From Stenotrophomonas sp. WZN-1 (GTDB lineage Bacteria > Pseudomonadota > Gammaproteobacteria > Xanthomonadales > Xanthomonadaceae): 64,000 bases of DNA. Below, in pieces: positions 8,444-17,543 of this stretch (within the stretch, counting starts at the first letter, position 1; each line of letters opens with the position of its first letter). Below the pieces are notes generated by a model. It was not told where the DNA came from, did no database searches, and saw only the letters and a program-made list of their open reading frames with translations. A program made the translations under genes and the position numbers. The stretch is from positions 186,001 to 250,000 of the forward strand of contig NZ_CP021768.1 of assembly GCF_002192255.1 (NCBI RefSeq), read 5' to 3'.

Positions 8444-11400
8444 ATGCGTAGGTGGGCTGTTCGCGGGCTGCTCCTGCTTCTGGCGGTGCTGGTCCTGCCC
8501 GTGGCCCAGGCACAGCCGGCCCCTGGCCTGCTGCCGCTCAGCCCGTTGCAGCGCGAATACCTGGTGGCGCATCCGACCATCGTTGTCGGGCAGTATGACA
8601 GCGGCTGGCCCCCCTTCGAGTCCCTTCGTGACGGCCAGCAGGTCGGGCTGGGACCGGACTACCTGTCGCAACTTGCTCGCCAGCTCGGCGTGAAGATTGA
8701 GGCGCGCCGCTATCCGGACTGGACTTCCGTGCTGGATGCGGCATGCCGTGGCGAGATCGACGTGGTGATGAATGTCGGTCTCAGTGCCGACCGCACCCGT
8801 TGCATGGTCTATACCGCTGCCTACAGCGAGGCGCCGCTGGCCCTGGTTGGCCGGCCGGACGACCTGCGTGCCTCCGACATGCCCGACCTGGAGGGGCTGC
8901 GGGTGGTGATCGAGCAGGATTTCCTGACCGGTCCACAGGTGCGTGCCCGTTTCCCGCGTGCTCGCCAGCTTGTCGCAAACGACACGTTGACGGCATTGCA
9001 GATGGTCAGAGACGACAAGGCTGACGTCTACATCGGCAATGCCTTCGTCGCCACCGAGCTGATCGCCAGCCGGCGCCTGCAAGGCGTGGCGCTGCTGCGG
9101 CCGAGCGACCTCCCACCCGAACGGCTGCATTTCGGTATTCCCAACGGCAAGCAACCCCTGGCCGAAGCCCTGGACCTGGCGCTGGCCGCGACCAGCCAGG
9201 CCCAGCGCGATGCGCTGGCACAACGCTGGTTGCCACCTCCGCATTGGTCGGCATCGGCGCAGCTGGCGTTGAGCCAGGCCGAGAAGCGCGTGCTGGAGCA
9301 GCCGTTGAAGATCGGTTTTGCTCCGAATGCCGCGCCACTGTCGTTCACCGGCGAGGATGGCCGGCCCAGTGGCCTGGCCAGCGAGTACCTGCAGCGCCTG
9401 ATGCAGGCCGGCGCCAACCTGCAGGTCGAGAACAGCCACGACTGGTACGAGGTGCGTGAAAAGGCACGCCGCGGTGAACTGCAGGCGGTGATGGGCATGC
9501 CTGTCGATTCGCGCTACCTGGGCCCGGACTGGGTGTTCAGCCAGCCCTTCATCAGCGTGCCGAACGTGATTGTGGTCAGGAGCGATGGCGAGTCGCTCCT
9601 GGGCCTGGCGGATCTGCAGGACCGGCGGGTGCTGCTGTCCGACCCGGAGCGCGTGCGCACCTATGTGCTGCAGCAGGCACCGCAGGCCCGGATCATCGCT
9701 GCGCGCAGCGCCGAGCAGGCCCTGCAGCGCCTGCTTGACGGCGAGGCCGACGCCTATGTCGGCAACCTTGCCGTGGTCGATCATCTGCTGCGCAGCCGTT
9801 TCCCGGGGCGGCTGCAGGTGGCAGCCCCGGCCGGTTTCAACGACCAGCTGGTGCTGGCGGTGGAGCGCCGGCATGCGGCGCTGGCCACCACCTTCGATCG
9901 CCTGCTGCTGCAGATGACCCCGCGCAAGCGCGAAGCGCTGCGCAGCGCCTGGCTGGCGGTGGAGTACCGCAACGGCGCCGACTGGAACAAGGTGCTGCGG
10001 TGGGGCATACCGGTACTGCTGGTGCTGCTGACCGCATTGCTGGTGCATGGCGTCGGCCATTGGCGGCTGCGCCGCGAGGTGGCAGGACGTCGCCAGCTGG
10101 AGCAGCGCCTGGCAGAGGTGACTGACAACCTGCCCGCAGTGGTCTATCAGGCGCGTCGCGACGCCGATGGCACGCTCAGCTTCCCGTTCATCGCCGGCGA
10201 CCTGCCTGCGTTGTTCGGTATCACCCGACAGCAGGCCGAGCAGGACGCCAGGGTGTTGCTGGAACGCATCGAGGAAGAGGACCGCGCGCACATCCTGCAC
10301 TCCATCGAGCAGGCTGCGCGCCAGTTCGCCCCATTGATCCTGGAGTTCCGCCTGCGCAGCGATAGGGAGGGCGCGCGCTGGGTGCGCAGCCAGGCCCACC
10401 CCTATGCCGCCGAAGAGGGCGCGGTGATCTGGAGCGGATACTGGGTGGACGTGAGCGAAGCGCGGATGCAGGCCGATGCCCTGGCGGCGGCGAAGGCGGA
10501 CGCCGAGCAGGCCGCCGAGGCCAAATCGCGCTTCCTGGCCACGATGAGCCATGAGATCCGCACGCCGATGAGTGGCGTGCTGGGCATGCTGGAGGTGCTG
10601 GCGCACTCCCCGCTGGACAGCGAACAGCAGCGCATCCTCGGCGTGATCGAGGATTCGGCGCAGATGCTGCGGCAGATCCTCGATGACATCCTCGATTACT
10701 CGCGGCTGGAAGCAGGGGCGTTGCGCCTGGAACCGGTGCCGCAACCGCTGCGGCCCCTGCTGGAAAGCGTGTGCCGCCTGCTGTCGGCCCAGGCCAGCGC
10801 GCGTGGCCTGGCGCTGCACGTGCAGATCGACCCACAGCTGGCGCCTGCCCACGAAGTGGATGGCGTGCGGCTGCGCCAGATCGTGTTCAACCTGCTCAGC
10901 AATGCCATCAAGTTCACTGCTCAGGGCGAGGTGCGCCTGCAGCTGGAGGTGCTGGGACCGACCAGCGAAGACGGCGTGCAACCGCTGTGCCTGAGCGTCA
11001 CCGACACCGGCATCGGCATCGCGCCGGAACAACTGCAGCACCTGTTCGCGCCCTTTACGCAGGCCGGTGCCTACATCCAGCGTGACCACGGCGGGACCGG
11101 CCTGGGCCTGAGCATCTGCCAGCGACTGGTGCAGATGATGCAGGGCGAACTCACCCTGGACAGCACGCTGGGCGAAGGAACCCGTGCCGAAGTGCGGGTA
11201 TCGCTGGTGGAGGCCGGCAGCGAGGACGCGGCGGCGCTGCTGGCTGAGCAGGACCGGACCGCGCTGCTGCCCGCCGCGCTGCGCCAGGCACGGGTGCTGG
11301 TGATCGAGGATCACCCGACCAACCAGGCGATGATGGCGTGGCGGCTGCAGCAGCTGGGCGTGCCCCATGTGCTGCTGGGCGATGGCCAGCAGGCGCTGGA

Positions 11401-12043
11401 CCGCTTGTCGACGGAGTCCTTTGATCTGGTCATTACCGATTGCCGCATGCCGGTACTCGACGGGTTCGGCTTCACCCGCCTGCTGCGCGAGCGCGAGGGC
11501 CGCACCGGCCAGCCGCGGCTGACGGTGCTGGCGCTGACCGCCAGCGTGCTGGACGACGATGCGCGCCGCTGCCGCGAGGCCGGCATGGACGAGGTACTGG
11601 CCAAGCCGCTGTCGCTGGCCACGCTGCGTACCGCGCTGCTGCGCTGGCTGCCGCAGGCCCAGGGCCAGTCGTTCGAAGTGCCGGTGACGGAGGTTGCCGC
11701 CGACAACGGTGAAGCATTGCCTGATCTGGCCACCCTGCAGCAGCGCTTCGGCTCGCGCGCGGTGGCCGAGCAGCTGCGCGACAGCCTGTTGCAGGCCAGC
11801 GAGGGCGACCTGGCGGCCGTGCAGCGCGCCGTGCAGGCCGGCGACCGCGAGGCGGCGGCGCTGCACCTGCACCGGCAGGCGGGCGGCCTGGGTGCGGTCG
11901 GGGCGACGGCACTGGCCGGGCAGGCCAATGCCCTGGTCGAGCGCCTGCAGGATGCGGCGGAGGCCGATCCGGCGCCGTTGTTCTCCGCCGTAACGGCGTT
12001 CGTGGCGCGGCTGCAGCAACAGCTGCAGCGCCTGGCTCACTGA
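8444..12043 (+). CDS. BvgS/EvgS-like hybrid sensor histidine kinase
   Basis: A 1199-residue inner-membrane phosphorelay kinase. In order: signal peptide; two periplasmic Venus-flytrap (SBP_bac_3) domains (about 30-265 and 280-510); one transmembrane helix near 521-541 (VLLVLLTALLVHGVGHW); a PAS domain (about 560-680); HisKA with His703 (MSHEIRTPMSGV); HATPase_c (DTGIGIAP, GGTGLGLSICQ); receiver domain with Asp999 (VITDCRMP); and a C-terminal HPt domain with His1143 (HLHRQAGGLGAVG). AGGAG lies 10 bases before the ATG at 8444. The flytrap pair suggests it senses a periplasmic small molecule, which is unidentified. The 3' end overlaps the stop of the convergent cytochrome gene. Confidence 0.93.
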   Translation: MRRWAVRGLLLLLAVLVLPVAQAQPAPGLLPLSPLQREYLVAHPTIVVGQYDSGWPPFESLRDGQQVGLGPDYLSQLARQLGVKIEARRYPDWTSVLDAACRGEIDVVMNVGLSADRTRCMVYTAAYSEAPLALVGRPDDLRASDMPDLEGLRVVIEQDFLTGPQVRARFPRARQLVANDTLTALQMVRDDKADVYIGNAFVATELIASRRLQGVALLRPSDLPPERLHFGIPNGKQPLAEALDLALAATSQAQRDALAQRWLPPPHWSASAQLALSQAEKRVLEQPLKIGFAPNAAPLSFTGEDGRPSGLASEYLQRLMQAGANLQVENSHDWYEVREKARRGELQAVMGMPVDSRYLGPDWVFSQPFISVPNVIVVRSDGESLLGLADLQDRRVLLSDPERVRTYVLQQAPQARIIAARSAEQALQRLLDGEADAYVGNLAVVDHLLRSRFPGRLQVAAPAGFNDQLVLAVERRHAALATTFDRLLLQMTPRKREALRSAWLAVEYRNGADWNKVLRWGIPVLLVLLTALLVHGVGHWRLRREVAGRRQLEQRLAEVTDNLPAVVYQARRDADGTLSFPFIAGDLPALFGITRQQAEQDARVLLERIEEEDRAHILHSIEQAARQFAPLILEFRLRSDREGARWVRSQAHPYAAEEGAVIWSGYWVDVSEARMQADALAAAKADAEQAAEAKSRFLATMSHEIRTPMSGVLGMLEVLAHSPLDSEQQRILGVIEDSAQMLRQILDDILDYSRLEAGALRLEPVPQPLRPLLESVCRLLSAQASARGLALHVQIDPQLAPAHEVDGVRLRQIVFNLLSNAIKFTAQGEVRLQLEVLGPTSEDGVQPLCLSVTDTGIGIAPEQLQHLFAPFTQAGAYIQRDHGGTGLGLSICQRLVQMMQGELTLDSTLGEGTRAEVRVSLVEAGSEDAAALLAEQDRTALLPAALRQARVLVIEDHPTNQAMMAWRLQQLGVPHVLLGDGQQALDRLSTESFDLVITDCRMPVLDGFGFTRLLREREGRTGQPRLTVLALTASVLDDDARRCREAGMDEVLAKPLSLATLRTALLRWLPQAQGQSFEVPVTEVAADNGEALPDLATLQQRFGSRAVAEQLRDSLLQASEGDLAAVQRAVQAGDREAAALHLHRQAGGLGAVGATALAGQANALVERLQDAAEADPAPLFSAVTAFVARLQQQLQRLAH

Positions 12044-12438
12044 GCCGACTGCTGCTGCAGGTAGGCGATCACCAGGGCGCGGCGTTCTGCGCTGGGGAAG
12101 GCGTTGTACATGCGCGTGCCGGGCACCAGGTGGGTGGGTGACTGCAGGAAGGTGTCCAACGTCTGCGCGCTCCAGGTGATGTTGGCGCGGTGCATGCCGT
12201 CGGAGTAGCCATAGTCGGGCAGGCTGCCGGCGCGGCGACCGATCACGCCGTGCAGGTTGGGCCCGAAGCGGTGGATGCCACCGGGCTGCACGGTGTGGCA
12301 GCCGGCACACAGCTCGAACGCGCGCTGCATGGCCTGTTGCTGCGCCTGTTCGGGCGAGGCAGGCACCGCGGGCGGGCGCTGGCAGGCCGTGGCAAGCAGG
12401 GCCACGGCAACGGCGATGAGCAGGCAGGAGGCACGCAT
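12037..12438 (-). CDS. c-type cytochrome, lipoprotein, class I
   Basis: A 133-residue exported cytochrome c with one heme site (CAGCH) and a distal Met ligand candidate in the GTRMYN motif. The signal ends in LLATAC, a lipobox, so the protein is probably anchored to the outer face of the inner membrane. The fold resembles soluble cytochrome c2/c-550 (GPNLHGVIGRRAG, WSAQTLDTFL). Upstream in-frame starts run into the ETF-QO gene and lack a signal peptide, so the start at 12438 is preferred. A TATCCT hexamer lies eight bases upstream of it. The redox partner is unknown. Confidence 0.85.
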   Translation of the reverse strand: MRASCLLIAVAVALLATACQRPPAVPASPEQAQQQAMQRAFELCAGCHTVQPGGIHRFGPNLHGVIGRRAGSLPDYGYSDGMHRANITWSAQTLDTFLQSPTHLVPGTRMYNAFPSAERRALVIAYLQQQSAQ

Positions 12439-12503
12439 GGGCGGGCAGGATAGCGGTGCGGTGCAGCGGCCGGGCTGCGACACGCGGTCGCAGCCCGGGG
12501 CGG

Positions 12504-14180
12504 TCACATGCCGGAGTAGTTCGGGCCGCCGCCGCCCTGCGGGGTCACCCAGACGATGTTCTGGGTCGGGTCCTTGATGTCGCAGGTCTTGCAGTGCACG
12601 CAGTTCTGCGCGTTGATCTGCAGGCGCGCGTTGTCGGCTTCACCGACGAACTCGTACACACCGGCCGGGCAATAGCGGGCTTCCGGGCCTGCGTACTCGG
12701 CCAGGTTCACCTTCACCGGAATGCTGGGGTCCTTCAGCGTCAGGTGGCTGGGCTGGTTCTCGTCGTGGTTGGTGCTGCTCAGGAACACCGAGCTGAGGCG
12801 GTCGAAGGTCAGCACGCCATCCGGCTTCGGGTAGGCGATGCGGGTGTGCTTGGCCGCCGGTTCCAGGCAGGCATGGTCCGGCTGCGTGCGGTGCAGGGTC
12901 CACGGTGGGTTGCGCACGCCCAGCTTCGGCAGCAGCCACTGCTCCACGCCAGTCATCAGCGTGGCCACGGTCTGGCCCTTCTTGAACCACTGCTTGAAGT
13001 TCTTGGCCTGCTGCAGTTCGGTGAACAGCCAGCTGGCTTCGAACGCCTTCGGGTAGGCGCTCAGTTCGTCGTGCTGGCGGTCGGCAGCCAGTGCATCGAA
13101 CGCAGCGTCGGCACACAACATGCCGGTCTTGATCGCGGCGTGGCTGCCCTTGATGCGGCTGGCGTTGAGATAGCCGGCCTCGCAGCCGACCAGCGCGCCA
13201 CCGGGGAACACCGTCTTCGGCAGCGACAGCAGGCCACCGGCGGTGATCGCGCGCGCGCCGTAGCCGATGCGGGTGCCGCCTTCCAGGTGCTTGCGGATGG
13301 ACGGGTGGGTCTTGAAGCGCTGGAACTCTTCGAACGGGCTCAGCCACGGGTTCCTGTAGTCCAGGCCGACCACGTAGCCGATGGCGACCTTGCCGCCGTC
13401 GGCGTGGTACAGGAACGCGCCGCCGTAGGTGTCGCTGTCCAGCGGCCAGCCGGCGGCGTGCACCACCAGGCCCGGCTCATGCCTGGCCGGGTCGATCTGC
13501 CACAGTTCCTTGATGCCGATACCGTAGGCCTGCGGGTCCTTGCCTTCATCGAGCTTGTAGCGGGCGATCAGCTGGCGGCCCAGATGGCCGCGCGCGCCTT
13601 CGGCGAAGATCGTGTATTTCGCTTGCAGCGCCATGCCGCGCTCGAATGCCGGGCCGATGCTGCCGTCCTTCTCGATGCCCATGTCGCCGGTGGCCACGCC
13701 GATCACTTCGCCGTTGTCGCCGTACAGCACCTCGGCGGCCGCAAAGCCGGGGAAGATCGCCACTTCCACCGCCTCGGCCTGCTGCGCCAGCCAGCGGGTC
13801 ACTTCACCCAGGCTGATGATGTAGTTGCCTTCGTTGTGGAAGCACTCCGGCAGCAGCGCGTTGGGCGTGCTGCGCGCGCCGGTTTCGCTGAGGAACAGGA
13901 ATTCGTCGCGGGTGACCTTCTGCTTCAGCGGTGCGCCGCGCTCGGCCCAGTCCGGGAACAGCTCGGTCAGCGCACGCGGATCCATCACCGCACCGGACAG
14001 CACGTGCGCGCCAGGCTCGGAGCCTTTTTCCAGCACGCACACCGACAGTTCGCGGCCGGCTTCGATCGCGCGCTGGCGCAGGCGGATCGCGGTGGCCAGG
14101 CCGGCGGGGCCGGCGCCGACGATCACCACGTCGAACTCCATTACTTCACGCGGGGGCAGGGCGTTGGCTTCAGCGCTCAT
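12504..14180 (-). CDS. Electron transfer flavoprotein-ubiquinone oxidoreductase
   Basis: A 558-residue ETF-QO, which passes electrons from reduced ETF to ubiquinone at the inner membrane. The N-terminus holds the FAD dinucleotide motif (VVIVGAGPAGLATAIRL). The C-terminus holds the 4Fe-4S ferredoxin-like cluster site (CVHCKTCDIKDPTQNI) and the typical ending GGGGPNYSGM. Starts at 14180 and 14189 are both possible; 14180 (MSAEANAL) fits relatives. It serves the acyl-CoA dehydrogenases encoded nearby: glutaryl-CoA dehydrogenase, immediately divergent, and isovaleryl-CoA dehydrogenase at 54-55 kb. Confidence 0.96.
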   Translation of the reverse strand: MSAEANALPPREVMEFDVVIVGAGPAGLATAIRLRQRAIEAGRELSVCVLEKGSEPGAHVLSGAVMDPRALTELFPDWAERGAPLKQKVTRDEFLFLSETGARSTPNALLPECFHNEGNYIISLGEVTRWLAQQAEAVEVAIFPGFAAAEVLYGDNGEVIGVATGDMGIEKDGSIGPAFERGMALQAKYTIFAEGARGHLGRQLIARYKLDEGKDPQAYGIGIKELWQIDPARHEPGLVVHAAGWPLDSDTYGGAFLYHADGGKVAIGYVVGLDYRNPWLSPFEEFQRFKTHPSIRKHLEGGTRIGYGARAITAGGLLSLPKTVFPGGALVGCEAGYLNASRIKGSHAAIKTGMLCADAAFDALAADRQHDELSAYPKAFEASWLFTELQQAKNFKQWFKKGQTVATLMTGVEQWLLPKLGVRNPPWTLHRTQPDHACLEPAAKHTRIAYPKPDGVLTFDRLSSVFLSSTNHDENQPSHLTLKDPSIPVKVNLAEYAGPEARYCPAGVYEFVGEADNARLQINAQNCVHCKTCDIKDPTQNIVWVTPQGGGGPNYSGM

Positions 14181-14366
14181 CGATTGCATGACTCGTGGGT
14201 AGGGCCGGCATCGGGGCCACCGGCGGTGCCTGGGAATCGCGCGTGCAGCCACGAGCGAAACGGTTGTTTGAATGTGTCAGGGTACCGGGCCGCGCGTGAT
14301 CGAGCTAGATCGCCGATGTTCACACCCGGATTGCTGCATTGCAGCGTAGGGCCATCGCGCTGGTGG

Positions 14367-14386
14367 GTGCCGACCTTGGTCGGCAC
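14367..14386. repeat. SMAG-like hairpin, single
   Basis: A 20-base palindrome, GTGCCGACCTTGGTCGGCAC, between the divergent ETF-QO and glutaryl-CoA dehydrogenase genes. It belongs to the same palindrome family as the array at 15612. Confidence 0.75.
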
Positions 14387-14437
14387 GCTCTGCCCGGATG
14401 ACCGACAATGGCCGGGTCCTGACTGCGCGTGAGTGCC

Positions 14438-15601
14438 ATGGCTTTGCATCCGTACGATCTGTTCGATGTCCGTTCCCTGCTCAACGAGGAAGAGCGCGCG
14501 GTGCAGGAGAGCGTCGCCCGCTTCACCAACGAGCGCGTGCTGCCGATCATCGGCGATGCCTTCGACCAGGCCCGCTTCCCTTCAGAGCTGGTGCCGGAGA
14601 TCGCCGCGCTGGGCCTGCTCGGTGCGACCCTGCCGGCCGAGTACGGCGGCGGCGACCTCGGTGCGGTCAGCTATGGCCTGATCTGCCAGGAGCTGGAGCG
14701 CGGCGACTCCGGCCTGCGCAGCTTCGTTTCGGTGCAGAGCTCGCTGTGCATGTACCCGATCTATGCCTACGGCAGCGAGGAACAGCGCCGGCAGTGGCTG
14801 CCGGCGATGGCGCGCGGCGAACTGATCGGCTGCTTCGGGCTGACCGAGGCGCACGGCGGTTCCGATCCGGCCAGCATGAAGACCCGCGCGGTGCGCGACG
14901 GCAGCGACTGGCGCATCAGCGGCAGCAAGATGTGGATCACCAGCGGCCCGGTGGCCGACCTGGCCATCGTCTGGGCGCAGACCGAGGACGGCATCCAGGG
15001 CTTCGTGCTGGAAAAGGGCATGGCCGGCTTCACCACGCAGGAGATCAAGCACAAGATGAGCCTGCGTGCGTCGCTGACCGGCGCGCTGTTCTTCGATGAC
15101 GTGCGCGTGCCCGACAGCCACCGCCTGCCGAACGTGAAGGGCCTGAAGGGGCCGCTGGGTTGCCTGACCCAGGCCCGCTACGGCATCAGTTGGGGCCCGA
15201 TCGGTGCCGCGATTGCCTGCCTGGATGAAGCGCTGGGCTATGCCAAGGAGCGCGTGCTGTTCGGCCGCCCGCTGGCTGCCACGCAGAGCGCGCAGATCAA
15301 GCTGGCCGAGATGGCCCGCCGCATCACCACCGCGCAGCTGTTGGCGCTGCAGCTGGGCCGCCTGAAGGAAGCCGGCCAGTTGCAGCCGCAGCAGGTCAGC
15401 CTGGCCAAGTGGAACAACTGCCGCATGGCCATCGACATCGCCCGCGAGTGTCGCGATCTGCTGGGCGGCGCTGGCATCACTACCGAGCACGTGGCGATCC
15501 GGCATGCGCTGAATCTGGAATCGGTGATCACCTATGAAGGCACCGAGACCGTGCACCAGCTGGTGATCGGCCGCGAACTGACCGGCATCAACGCGTTCTG
15601 A
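14438..15601 (+). CDS. gcdH: Glutaryl-CoA dehydrogenase
   Basis: A 387-residue acyl-CoA dehydrogenase that oxidises and decarboxylates glutaryl-CoA to crotonyl-CoA in lysine and tryptophan breakdown. The full family fold is present (LPAEYGGGDLG, GCFGLTEAHGGSDP, MWITSGPVADL, VLFGRPLAATQ). The catalytic Glu lies in TYEGTETVHQL near the C-terminus, and the N-terminal MALHPYDLFDVRSLL and C-terminal GRELTGINAF are typical of GcdH rather than other subfamilies. The ATG at 14438 is preferred over a GTG at 14429; neither has a clear Shine-Dalgarno. It is divergent from the ETF-QO gene, its electron acceptor chain. Confidence 0.93.
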   Translation: MALHPYDLFDVRSLLNEEERAVQESVARFTNERVLPIIGDAFDQARFPSELVPEIAALGLLGATLPAEYGGGDLGAVSYGLICQELERGDSGLRSFVSVQSSLCMYPIYAYGSEEQRRQWLPAMARGELIGCFGLTEAHGGSDPASMKTRAVRDGSDWRISGSKMWITSGPVADLAIVWAQTEDGIQGFVLEKGMAGFTTQEIKHKMSLRASLTGALFFDDVRVPDSHRLPNVKGLKGPLGCLTQARYGISWGPIGAAIACLDEALGYAKERVLFGRPLAATQSAQIKLAEMARRITTAQLLALQLGRLKEAGQLQPQQVSLAKWNNCRMAIDIARECRDLLGGAGITTEHVAIRHALNLESVITYEGTETVHQLVIGRELTGINAF

Positions 15602-15611
15602 AGCCTGGTTC

Positions 15612-16515
15612 TGGTGGGTGCCAACCTTGGTTGGCACTCTCCTTCAGCGACCGACCCGGCATCGGTGCGGACCAAGGTCCGCACCCACCAGGAGTGGTTC
15701 ACAGCCATCAGAGGTTCTCGGTGGCCGCCTGGACCTGCCCTTGGTGGGTGCCAACCTTGGTTGGCACATTCCTTCAGCGCGCGACCGGGCATCGGTGCGG
15801 ACCAAGGTCCGCACCTACCAGGAGTGGTTCACAGCCATCAGAGGTTCTCGGTGGCCGCCTGGACCTGCCCTTGGTGGGTGCCAACCTTGGTTGGCACATT
15901 CCTTCAGCGACCGACCCGGCATCGGTGCGGACCAAGGTCCGCACCCACCAGGAGTGGTTCACAGCCATCAGAGGTTCTCGGTGGCCGCCTGGACCTGCCC
16001 TTGGTGGGTGCCAACCTTGGTTGGCACATTCCTTCAGCGCGCGACCGGGCATCGGTGCGGACCAAGGTCCGCACCCCCAGGAGTGGTTCACAGCCGTCAG
16101 AGGTTCTCGGTGGCCGCCTGGACCTGCCCTTGGTGGGTGCCAACCTTGGTTGGCACATTCCTTCAGCGCGCGACCGGGCATCGGTGCGGACCAAGGTCCG
16201 CACCTACCAGGAGTGGTTCACAGCCATCAGAGGTTCTCGGTGGCCGCCTGGACCTGCCCTTGGTGGGCGCCCACCTTGGTTGGCACTCTCCTTCAGCGAC
16301 CGACCGGGCATCGGTGCGGACCAAGGTCCGCACCCACCAGGAGTGGTTCACAGCCATCAGAGGTTCTCGGTGGCCGCCTGGACCTGCCCTTGGTGGGTGC
16401 CAACCTTGGTTGGCACTCTCCTTCAGCGACCGACCGGGCATCGGTGCGGACCAAGGTCCGCACCCACCAGAAGCAGGTCATACCCACCAGCAGCGGTTCA
16501 CACCCACCTGAGGTG
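15612..16515. repeat. 130-bp tandem array, seven SMAG-dimer units
   Basis: Units begin at 15612, 15742, 15872, 16002, 16131, 16261 and 16391: six full units (130 bp; the fourth is 129) and a partial seventh that decays after about 16470. Each unit has two 20-base palindromes (GTGCCAACCTTGGTTGGCAC and GTGCGGACCAAGGTCCGCAC) flanked by the inverted 10-mers TGGTGGGTGC / GCACCCACCA, then a 51-bp spacer. Units differ mainly in one short block (CTCTCC versus CATTCC, and CGACCGACC versus CGCGCGACC), which occurs in mixed order. It fills the whole gap between gcdH and trmL; open frames through it are artefacts. It is not a CRISPR. Confidence 0.92.
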
Positions 16516-16517
16516 GT

Positions 16518-16997
16518 TTACGCGCCGCCGGCAAACCCGTGCTGCCGCCACGCTTCGTACATCACCACGGCCACGGTGTTGGACAGATTGAGGCTGCGGT
16601 TGTCCGGGCGCATCGGCAGGCGCAGGCGGCGCCCATCCGGCAATGCATCGAGCACGTCCTGCGGCAGGCCGCGGCTTTCCGGGCCGAACAGGAAGGCATC
16701 GCCATCTTCAAAGGCCACGCTGTCGTAGCGCACGCTGGCCCGGGTACTGAGTGCGAACAAGCGCTTTGGTGCGATCCGCGCCAGCGCGGTGTCCAGGTCT
16801 GGGTGGACCTGCAGGCGCGAGTACTCGTGGTAGTCCAGCCCGGCGCGCTTGAGCTGCTTGTCTTCCAGTGCGAAGCCGAGCGGCTCGACAAGGTGCAGCT
16901 GCGCGCCGGTGTTGGCGCAGAGCCGGATCACATTGCCCGTGTTGGGCGGGATTTCCGGTTGGAACAGGATCACGTGGAACTGGGGCGCGGCATTCAT
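16518..16997 (-). CDS. trmL: tRNA (cytidine/uridine-34 2'-O)-methyltransferase TrmL
   Basis: A 159-residue SPOUT methyltransferase that methylates the ribose of the wobble base in tRNA-Leu. It has the compact TrmL length and the family motifs PEIPPNTGNVIRLCANTG, LFGPESRGLP and LRLPMRPDNRSLNLSN, the last forming part of the knotted SAM site. The ATG at 16997 has no Shine-Dalgarno. A TACACT hexamer lies exactly six bases upstream, which suggests a leaderless transcript. The stop falls at the edge of the 130-bp array. Confidence 0.95.
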   Translation of the reverse strand: MNAAPQFHVILFQPEIPPNTGNVIRLCANTGAQLHLVEPLGFALEDKQLKRAGLDYHEYSRLQVHPDLDTALARIAPKRLFALSTRASVRYDSVAFEDGDAFLFGPESRGLPQDVLDALPDGRRLRLPMRPDNRSLNLSNTVAVVMYEAWRQHGFAGGA

Positions 16998-17003
16998 CGG
17001 CGC

Positions 17004-17009
17004 AGTGTA
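17004..17009 (-). promoter_or_regulatory. -10 hexamer, leaderless trmL
   Basis: TACACT on the minus strand ends six bases before the trmL ATG, so transcription would start at or next to the start codon. No convincing -35 is seen. Confidence 0.45.
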
Positions 17010-17066
17010 CCTGCGACGACCGCCGCCTTTACGGCGCACGCCCTGCGCTGGGCAGGGCGGCACCGG

Positions 17067-17543
17067 TTACGGGCGCAGCAGGACCTGGGCGGTTTCGGTG
17101 GCCAGGGCCTGCAGGTCCGCAGCGCTCGGGCGCACCTGCAGGGCCGGCAGGTTGGTGATCACTTGGTTGGCGACGCTGGTGGCAGCGGCAGCCAGGGTGG
17201 CGGCGTAGCGCTGGGCTTCCAGCTCGGCGGCCAGGGCGACGCGCTGTTCCAGGCTCGGGCGCACTTCCACCGAGGCCAGGGTGGTGATCGGCATCGCGGC
17301 GGCGACCGGGGCGGCGACGTAGCCGTTGCGCTCGGCCAGCTGGTCGGCGCTCGGACGCACTTCCACGGTGGCCAGGGTCGGGATGCCGCTGGCCTGTTCC
17401 CAGGCCTGCTGGGCCAGCTGGTCGGCGGCCGGGCGGACCTGCACGGTGGACAGGGTCGGGATGGATTCGGAGGCCTGCACCGACGAAACAACCGCGGTGC
17501 CGGCGATCAGGGCGATGGCGATGGCAATGGTCTTGGCGTTCAT
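17067..17543 (-). CDS. Exported protein with four VRPSADQ-type repeats
   Basis: A 158-residue protein with a signal peptide (MNAKTIAIAIALIAGTAVVSSVQA) followed by four copies of a motif near residues 28, 54, 86 and 131: IPTLSTVQVRPAADQLAQQ, IPTLATVEVRPSADQLAER, ITTLASVEVRPSLEQRVAL and LPALQVRPSAADLQALA. No known domain is recognised. Copies are separated by Ala-rich stretches. The upstream region (17544-17720) is AT-rich for this genome and probably holds its promoter. It is likely periplasmic or secreted; function unknown. Confidence 0.8.
   Translation of the reverse strand: MNAKTIAIAIALIAGTAVVSSVQASESIPTLSTVQVRPAADQLAQQAWEQASGIPTLATVEVRPSADQLAERNGYVAAPVAAAMPITTLASVEVRPSLEQRVALAAELEAQRYAATLAAAATSVANQVITNLPALQVRPSAADLQALATETAQVLLRP

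Noticed and set aside
8372..12310. Very long open frame (1312 codons) on the minus strand opposite the hybrid kinase gene
   Set aside because: It is a GC-driven antisense shadow: His/Gln/Arg-rich, no domain, and the plus strand encodes a complete multidomain kinase.
15612..16515. Possible CRISPR array
   Set aside because: The period is 130 bp with the spacer parts also repeated, and no cas genes are nearby. It is a tandem array of palindromic repeats.
15614..16728. Overlapping open frames in all frames across the tandem array
   Set aside because: They arise because the 130-bp repeat lacks stops and its period is not a multiple of three, so the same peptide reappears in each frame. No real protein.
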